Shown here: positions 58,156-64,000 of the stretch, piece by piece
Numbering within the stretch: position 1 is the first letter of the stretch
Layout: each line of letters opens with the position of its first letter
From: Dermanyssus gallinae
Taxonomy: Eukaryota > Arthropoda > Arachnida > Mesostigmata > Dermanyssidae
DNA: 64,000 nucleotides
Assembly (NCBI GenBank): GCA_003439945.1
Contig: QVRM01007053.1
Location: forward strand, 744,001-808,000
Direction of reading: 5' to 3'
Notes under the pieces: model-generated
Databases searched by the model: none
Told to the model about the DNA's origin: nothing
The model's input: only the letters and a program-made list of their open reading frames with translations
Made by a program: the position numbers and the translations under genes

Positions 58156-60206
58156 TGTCGCAACAAGACATTCGCAGGTGGGCTGTTCCCTCTGTCAGCA
58201 GTATGGAAAGCAACGGTCTGAGTCCGTCCACGAGAGACGCACTCCATGCAAGTTCTGTAACAAGTACACCGGCGCAGGTCTCACTGCAAGACGTTATACT
58301 TGAAACGTCGAAAATCAAGAGCGCATCTAAGATGATTTCCTGTTTACGGGGTATTCGCGACAGCATGTCTTCGGAGCTTGCAACTCTGATCAATGAGGTC
58401 TGCTCAACAGCAAGCAGAGATTCATATAAAAGACTACTGCAATTTCCAACTGCAGTATTCTGCATACCATCCCAAAAGGAACGCGGCCGAACCCTCACAT
58501 CGGTTCTACGCGAGAATCTTAACCGATTCCGGGCGGGAAACGGTCCTGAAACGAACCCATATGGTTCATCATTATCTAGTCGGCAAGAAAGTTCGTCGCG
58601 CAACAACTCTGCGATGATTCGTGTTGTTCAGGGGAAACTCGCTCTCGGCGACGTTTCCTCTGCGGCAAGGGTTCTTTTATCCACCGACACAGTAGCGCCG
58701 CTGTCTGCCGAAACAAAACTGGCGCTCCTGGGCAAACATCCGCCTACTCCACCTGATCTATCCTTTTCTCCGCCGCCTGTGTCTGCCGGAGAGACCCATG
58801 AGATCACCGTGTCTGCAATGGATGTCATCAACGCCGTCCGGAGCTTTGCCAACAGCTCAGGCGGCGGCCCTGATGGTCTACGACCACGTCATCTGAAGGA
58901 CCTTATCGGCAGAGACGGCGAGGAGAACCGACTGCTCTTAAGTCTAGTACGCTTTGTAAACCTTGCTATTAATGGAAAGTTGCCTGATTTCGTGCTCCCT
59001 GTCTTCTACGGCGCCTCGCTTATTGCTTTGCGCAAAAAAGATGGTGGCATTAGACCCATTGCCGTTGGCCTGACTCTGCGCCGCTTAGTCGGAAAGATCA
59101 TAACCAGGAAGAGCATGCCGGACATCGTCGCAATGGTCTCTCCGCATCAGCTCGGCTGCGGAATCAGAGGAGGTGCGGAAGCGGCCATGCATGCAACACG
59201 GGCGTTTGTAGACCATAACAGGAGTGCCCCAGAGAAGGTTCTCGTCAAGTTAGATTTCAAAAATGCCTTTAACACGCTCAGACGAGACCACCTGCTTAAA
59301 GCTGTTCGCACTCACCTTCCCCAACTTTACCCGCTGGTATACCAGATGTATAGACTTCCGAGCAAGTTAATTTGGCAGGGAGAGTCGTGCTCCGGCGTCC
59401 AACAAGGTGACCCCTGCGGCCCCGCTTTATTTTGCATTGCTATTTACGAACTTCAAACGCGCCTTACTTCCGAACTCCGACCTTGGTTTCTGGACGACGG
59501 CAGTCTCGCTGGAGACGTCTCGGCGGTCCAGAGAGACATTGCCCAGGTAAAAGACTTCGAGGTGGTCTCGGGGCTCAAGCTGAACGACGCCAAGTGCGAA
59601 ATATTTTTCCCCTTTCAACAGGACCCTCAACTCGGCTCCATGCTTCAAGTGGTCCGCGATCTTCTGCCAGCTGCGAGGTTAATTCCCGATAACGAATTCG
59701 AGCTTCTAGGAGCGCCAATTCTGACCGAATCTATTGGCTTATCTTTAGCTAAAAAAGGCTCCGACCTTGTTCGCTGGTGCTCTAGACTGCGACTATTGGA
59801 CGCTCACCCAGCCCTCTACCTGCTTCGCGCGAGTTTGTCAACGCCGAGGCTGATGTACCTCTTGCGATGCTCACAAGCCTATGCTGAACCAGAACTGCTT
59901 CAATCGTTCGACGAAACCTTGCGAAGTACCCTTCAGGGTATCTTAAACGTTCAGCTTAGGCAAACCTCGTGGTTACAAGCTTCGCTTCCAACTTCCGCAG
60001 GGGGAATGGGGATTCGCATGGCTTCGCAAGTTGCCTTGTCTGCTCACCTCGGGTCTTTAAAAAACACTGAGACTTTAGTGTCAGGGATCACACCACCGGA
60101 TGCCTACACCAGCTTTATCGCTCAACTTGAACAAGCTCGCCGCTACTACGCAGAAAAGTGGGGTCCATTGCCATGGCAAACAACGTTAAAGAGCAGGCGC
60201 GATTGA
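58152..60206 (+). CDS. ORF2: reverse transcriptase of RLE-type LINE
   Basis: A 684-residue open frame from the ATG that overlaps the ORF1 stop; a second ATG follows immediately. Residues 1-215 are Ser-rich with no recognisable nuclease. The RT domain then starts at about residue 216 (HPPTPPDLSF; GGGPDGLRPRHL) and includes GGIRPIAVG, box A VKLDFKNAFNTL (D368), box B GVQQGDPCGPALF, box C WFLDDGSLAG (D448-D449) and box D LKLNDAKCEIFF. The catalytic Asp triad is intact; box C is FLDD rather than YADD or FADD. A thumb-like region follows (RSTLQGILNVQLRQTSW). The frame stops at TGA 60204 before the zinc finger and endonuclease, which continue in the -1 frame, so the enzyme is split by a one-base deletion or a frameshift event. 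The RT makes cDNA by target-primed reverse transcription in this class. Confidence 0.92.
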   Translation: MMSQQDIRRWAVPSVSSMESNGLSPSTRDALHASSVTSTPAQVSLQDVILETSKIKSASKMISCLRGIRDSMSSELATLINEVCSTASRDSYKRLLQFPTAVFCIPSQKERGRTLTSVLRENLNRFRAGNGPETNPYGSSLSSRQESSSRNNSAMIRVVQGKLALGDVSSAARVLLSTDTVAPLSAETKLALLGKHPPTPPDLSFSPPPVSAGETHEITVSAMDVINAVRSFANSSGGGPDGLRPRHLKDLIGRDGEENRLLLSLVRFVNLAINGKLPDFVLPVFYGASLIALRKKDGGIRPIAVGLTLRRLVGKIITRKSMPDIVAMVSPHQLGCGIRGGAEAAMHATRAFVDHNRSAPEKVLVKLDFKNAFNTLRRDHLLKAVRTHLPQLYPLVYQMYRLPSKLIWQGESCSGVQQGDPCGPALFCIAIYELQTRLTSELRPWFLDDGSLAGDVSAVQRDIAQVKDFEVVSGLKLNDAKCEIFFPFQQDPQLGSMLQVVRDLLPAARLIPDNEFELLGAPILTESIGLSLAKKGSDLVRWCSRLRLLDAHPALYLLRASLSTPRLMYLLRCSQAYAEPELLQSFDETLRSTLQGILNVQLRQTSWLQASLPTSAGGMGIRMASQVALSAHLGSLKNTETLVSGITPPDAYTSFIAQLEQARRYYAEKWGPLPWQTTLKSRRD

Positions 60207-60916
60207 AAGCCGTGATAGATCCGATGAGCGGAAAGTGGCTTCAGGCCATTCCCTCACCGCAGCTGGGGACGATGCTGGACAATACCACACTCCGCATCGT
60301 CTCCGGCCTGCGCCTGGGGGAATCAGTCTGCTTCGCACATAACTGTGCAAGATGTGACCTACCGGTGTCTTCTACGGGTGAGCATGCTCTCGCTTGCAAG
60401 AGGAGCGCCGGTAGGTTCTCAAGACATTCAGCTTTAATCGACGTAATACACCGAGCAATGCAGTCTGCCCACATACCGGCAGTCAAGGAGCCGGTCGGAC
60501 TGTCAGCCAACAGCCAACTGCGTCCGGACGGCCTGACTCTAGTTCCATGGAGTGAAGGTCGCTGCCTTGTGTACGACGTCACCGTGTCTTGCACGTTGGC
60601 CGCTTCTTATGCTCGCCATACCAGCAGGGAGGTCGGAGCAGCCGCTCACCTTGCCGAAGATCGCAAGTTGGCAAAATATCGTGAACTCGAACAAAACTTT
60701 ATCGTTCAACCAATTGCCTTCGAGACATTAGGCCCAATGGGAAAAATCACAAGGAGCTTTCTGGCGGAGCTGGGATCTAGAGTTGCTGCATCAACCGGTG
60801 ATAGAAGGTCATGGCAGTTTTTGCTACAAAGAATATCAGTTGAAATTCAAGGCGGAAACGCCGCGTCCATAATCGGTTCATTGCCCACGGGCAAGGGACT
60901 CCCTTTTCTGCTGTAG
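60158..60916 (+). CDS. ORF2 C-terminus: CCHC finger and restriction-like endonuclease
   Basis: A 252-codon frame that overlaps the end of the RT frame by 49 bp. From about 60200 it reads ARLKAVIDPMSGKWLQAIPS, LRIVSGLRLGESVC, then a finger CARCDLPVSSTGEHALAC (C-x2-C-x8-H-x3-C), the block GRFSRHSALIDVIHRAM, and nuclease motifs RPDGLTLVPW, CLVYDVTVSCT and KLAKYREL. These are the PD, D and K elements of a PD-(D/E)XK fold as used by R2, NeSL and related LINEs to nick the target. The C-terminus is GNAASIIGSL plus a short tail. An ATG at 60176 exists, but independent translation is unlikely; I read this as the end of ORF2. All predicted catalytic residues are present, unlike in fragments A-C. Confidence 0.88.
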   Translation: MGSIAMANNVKEQARLKAVIDPMSGKWLQAIPSPQLGTMLDNTTLRIVSGLRLGESVCFAHNCARCDLPVSSTGEHALACKRSAGRFSRHSALIDVIHRAMQSAHIPAVKEPVGLSANSQLRPDGLTLVPWSEGRCLVYDVTVSCTLAASYARHTSREVGAAAHLAEDRKLAKYRELEQNFIVQPIAFETLGPMGKITRSFLAELGSRVAASTGDRRSWQFLLQRISVEIQGGNAASIIGSLPTGKGLPFLL

Positions 60917-60989
60917 CCGAACCAAATCGGCGTCAAGAATTGTATGTGCATCTAAAGAATCTAAATAAATACAATACTTATGCATTTGC

Positions 60990-61500
60990 ATAAGTGTGCA
61001 AATTCTTTGTAGTTTGTTCTCAATACTGCTACCAGAATGTAGAAATATCTATCTTTTTTGTAATTTTTCATTACATGATGACAGACACCACGAGCACAAA
61101 AGTGAGAAACAAAAAATATTGTTATTGAAAATAAAAAGGAATTGATAAGAGCTGTATGAGTAATTTAGCACATTTGTTGGCATTCGTTAGAGGGTTTACG
61201 CATAATTGGTAGTGGATTATTTCGATGGATCAGTTAGGCATGTGCATGCACACGGCAAAACGGCTGCTTGCACGCTCTATGCGCGCGACGTTTTTAGGAC
61301 TCAGTAATGAGTGGCTCTTTAAACGGTTCAATTAGCTATATTTGCGGTTTTATGGGTTATGCTTGCTAACATACGGCTCGATCCAGTAGATCGATTACAT
61401 GTATAACAAATTTTGGACCACAATGACGTCCTTCGTAAATTAATCTAACTATTCTTCCAAAAAACGTTTTGTTAAACTTTTATATCGGCAGACATTTCCA
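60990..61500. other. No recognisable gene
   Basis: AT-rich spacer between two retroelements. No motif recognised. Confidence 0.5.
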
Positions 61501-61504
61501 GTTT

Positions 61505-62680
61505 CCAGATTAGTTGATTAAAAGGTCATACGTGAACTCGCATCTGGTGACCTCGCTCATGTTTGGGAGTACGAGGCTCTCACGCCTTACATTGCAACGC
61601 TATGCGACTCGTTTGACAAATTTATTCTGCACCAGCTGAAGCAGTTCTATATATTTCCTATAGAAAAGTGCCCACACGTGTGAGCAGTATGTCCACGGTG
61701 GTACGACAAGCGTATAAAACAAACTCATGTACATTGCTGGGTCATGCCCGATAAAAGCTCTAAGAATGAGATTGCACAGGCGAGACGCAAGTTTTTATAA
61801 CTTGCGCAATGAGCTGTATACTTCATTTGACAATTAAATGTAATACCGAGGATTGACACTTTAGATATACTATGGCCGTTTATAAAATATGCGGTGTTGT
61901 CCTTGATTGTTTTCAGATATTCATTTGATTTATGTGGGCCCATAGTAGGACCTTGTCTTTGTCGTATTTGACTTCAACGTGTATCTTTAAGTCGTCGGCA
62001 TTACAATGAGTGTGCCAATAACGAGTTTAAGGTCTTGAGTAAAAATTGTATATAAAAGCGGCTCTAGGCAGGAACTGCGGGTCTTTAGAGGGGCATAGAG
62101 CAGTACCAGACATAGCCTTTTTACCTTGACTTTAAAGCTCTTATCAGTGAAATAGGCTTGGCTCCAATTTCGAACCCTAGGTCCGATGCCTAGCGATTCT
62201 ATTACTAAAATTTTGTGGTCAACCCGATTAAAGGCACGCCAAAAATCAAAGTAAACAGTGTGAAGCGGAGATCCGTGATTTTGCGCCATGGCCCAGTCAT
62301 GAGAGACCTCTAATAAATGGGTTCCCGTCGAAGTGAATATGTGTTCCTAAATATCCAAAAGTTGGTTCGAGGATAAGAAATTATAGATGCCATTACTGAT
62401 TACTGCTATTTTCTCCCTGATTAAGCAGGGGATAACACACTGGGCAATAGGTCGGCACTCTTTAGCAGTTGTTTTAGAGCCCTTCTTGTGCATAGGTGTG
62501 ACAATGGATTTACGAAAGACGGTGGGAACTTTGGCCCGTAGGTGCTTTTGCGTTGCAGATTTCAAAGTTTTTCGGGCACGGTGAAGATACGGAATTGTCG
62601 CTGAGTGTGTGAGCCGTTTGCTTGATGCTTCCGGTAAAGACGTTCTGAGGCGGTATGTACGGTTTTGAAGTAATTCAGCA
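61505..62680 (-). pseudogene. LINE RT remnant (CR1/jockey-like)
   Basis: Minus-strand blocks in order: RKSIVTPMHKKGSKTTAKEC (RT start), FLSSNQ and STGTHLLEVSHDWAMA, VYFDFWRAFNRVDHKILV (box A), PLKTRSSCLEPLLYTIF (decayed box B), NADDLKIHVEVKYDKDK (box C, first residue changed), VSILGITFNCQMKY, LSYHRGHTAH-type text and QNKFVKRVA-like sequence. It shares the last block with the fragment at 38565. Frameshifts occur between most blocks. No endonuclease is visible. Confidence 0.82.
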
Positions 62681-62774
62681 GAATCTCAGCCTTGTGTTAA
62701 TCTTCCACTGCGGTGACTTTTTCATGTATAAGCGGACTAGCTCATGATAAATATATTCAAAATTAGACAAAACT

Positions 62775-63790
62775 AATATCGGGTACCAACTTACTGATGA
62801 CTTCCGCCTTATAAGCTTAGCCTTTGCGGATGGTGATGATCCTCTTAGCCTCCTAGCCTCCACGAAATCTACTCTCCAACGGCTCCTTAATATTGCGGAC
62901 CCCCTTTTAAAATCCCGAGGCCTTGAAATTATTACGAATAAAAGTCCACCTATTTAATAGGAAGGAATGTAAAAGGTTTTATTAATACCGTACCAGAATT
63001 AACCGTTGGAGATCGGCAGTTGCCAGCTAAAGGTATGAGCGATCGATAGAGATATCTTGAAGTCGACTTTGACAGCAACGGCAGAGTTGACTCCACTAAG
63101 CATATACTCCTTAATTTACTCAACATACTTACGATAGCTCCTTTTAAACCCCACCAAAGACTCATATTTTTTAAAGACTTTCTCATTTCCCGCCTCCTAT
63201 ATAAACTGGTCGCCGGTCCCAGACCATCTCACGCACTCCTGAGCGACCTAGATAAAGAGATAAGAAAGGTTGTTAAGTCGAAATGGCTTAAGCACACAGC
63301 ACACGGCGGTGTGGACATCCCCTGCCTCCAAACATTCATCCCCAGACTCCGCCTCTCCCGTCTGACAGCACTACAACACTCCACGCACCCTGGGGTCCAA
63401 TTAATGCTAACCACCGAGCACTTCAAAAAAGACCTTGCGAAAACAAGGCTTCTTTGCGAGCGCTTGAGAACCTCCATTGAGACCGCTACACAAGAGACCG
63501 ATTACAGGTCTCAACAACTACACAACACGTTCGAGGGGGCACATTTCAAAAAAACACACGAAACGCTCTTTGCGCATTTCTGGATTAAGGGTATGCCCTA
63601 CCTATCTGGTAAGGAGTATTTAAACCTACTAAAGCTCAGGATCAACGCACTACCAACGCGTGCCAGATTGGCCAGGGGACGTCCGGGCTATAAAAAACGT
63701 TGTAGGCACGAATGTCATGCGCCTGAGACGTTGGCTCATGTCGCTCAGATGTGTGATACAACGCACAAACAAACTATAAATAGACATGAC
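62775..63790 (+). pseudogene. R2-clade-like LINE, RT palm to zinc finger
   Basis: Plus-strand blocks in order: YQLTDDFRLISLAFADGDDP (box C expanded by extra residues relative to AFADDL), LLNIADPLLKSRGLEIITNK (box D), YRYLEVDFDSNGR, FKDFLISRLLYKLVAGPRPS, HGGVDIPCLQTFIPRLRLSR, LLKLRINALPTRARLARGRP and CRHECHAPETLAHVAQMC..TH (C-x3-C-x7-H-x4-C, the finger that precedes the endonuclease in R2-type elements), then RHDD. It is 5'-truncated and has early stops, but 63311-63790 is open. The endonuclease is missing because sequence changes right after RHDD. It is not located in recognisable 28S rDNA. Confidence 0.87.
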
Positions 63791-63796
63791 GACGTC

Positions 63797-64000
63797 TTTT
63801 TTTTAATTTTTTTTTTTATAGAGGACTAACTGGGAAATGCGGTTGCACACGCGGGCACCGCGGCAGGGGAGCTCCCTGCAGATGCGGGCCGGTAGTGTGG
63901 GGCTCCAACCCACTAAAAACCAGTCATGTCCCCGTCCCCCACACTGACTGGGAACTGCGTTGCGCATATCATCAAACAGTCAGGGGGGGGAGTCTTCTAC
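63797..64000 (-). mobile_element. Probable poly-A-tailed minus-strand insertion, cut by window end
   Basis: The R2-like frame runs into T8, AA, T11 and ATA (63797-63822), then a G+C-rich stretch unlike the flanks. On the minus strand this is G+C-rich sequence ending in an A-tail, the structure of a retroposed element. It contains a direct repeat (ACTGGGAAATGCGGTTGC near 63831, ACTGGGAACTGCGTTGC near 63946) and a G8 run. The class is unknown. Confidence 0.45.

Larger units (their letters stand above)
56890..60990 (+). mobile_element. Two-ORF RLE-type non-LTR retrotransposon, nearly complete
   Basis: About 4.1 kb with ORF1 (gag-like, three CCHC knuckles), ORF2 (RT) and a C-terminal CCHC finger plus restriction-like endonuclease in a frame displaced by -1. 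No APE nuclease lies at the N-terminus of ORF2 and no LTR is seen. The 3' UTR is short (about 75 bp) and AT-rich with an AATAAAT near 60965. The 5' boundary is unknown because ORF1 is open back to a stop at 56887 without an ATG. G+C is visibly higher than in the flanks. Fragments A-D at 26.6-30.1 kb belong to the same superfamily. Confidence 0.88.

Noticed and set aside
58019..58606. 195-codon minus-strand frame
   Set aside because: Antisense shadow of the ORF1/ORF2 junction; no independent motif.
60158..60916. Independent gene for a nuclease
   Set aside because: Its order and content match the C-terminus of RLE-type LINE ORF2, directly behind the RT. A frame change within ORF2 explains it.

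Overview
The window is animal genomic DNA, most likely from an arthropod and perhaps a tick or other arachnid. The lineage is inferred from the mix of mariner, Tc1, R2-like and tRNA-SINE elements and from the look of the single host protein; it is not proven. The DNA is AT-rich and gene-poor, carries many long (TA)n arrays, and consists mostly of transposable-element debris. Only one conserved host gene is convincing: an intronless open reading frame for mitochondrial ribosomal protein uL23m (MRPL23) at 2630-3088.

Layout. 1-9 kb: (TA)n arrays, a G20 run, MRPL23, a LINE reverse transcriptase (RT) remnant at 3.9-4.5 kb and an unassigned open segment at 7.4-7.7 kb. 9.9-13.7 kb: a fold-back element with arms of about 300 bp, then a Tc1-like transposon with inverted terminal repeats (TIRs) of about 204 bp that is interrupted by a mariner whose transposase is intact. 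14-26 kb: low-copy DNA, degenerate I/R1-like LINE pieces and a dead 1277-bp mariner (21.8-23.1 kb). 26.4-30.1 kb: head-to-tail minus-strand fragments of a LINE that ends in a restriction-like endonuclease (RLE), separated by (AAT)n arrays, with another LINE between them. 31-39 kb: a LINE remnant, two copies of a tRNA-derived SINE, a LINE 3' end and a cluster of perfect hairpins. 40-52 kb: mostly featureless, except for a second dead mariner of the same family (46.4-47.7 kb). 52.5-54.3 kb: a decayed LINE with endonuclease and RT pieces.

56.9-61 kb holds the best preserved retroelement. A gag-like ORF1 with three CCHC knuckles overlaps ORF2 by ATGA. ORF2 carries a complete RT domain. One frame away follows a CCHC finger plus a PD-(D/E)XK-type endonuclease. 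61.5-62.7 kb is a minus-strand LINE RT remnant. 62.8-63.8 kb is the 3' half of an R2-clade-like element, cut just after its zinc finger by T-rich sequence that looks like the A-tail of a minus-strand insertion.

The genes do not form a pathway. The window is a record of nested insertions. The points most worth checking are the gag-plus-RLE element with its ATGA junction, the intact mariner inside a dead Tc1 element, the fold-back element, and the clusters of short perfect hairpins.
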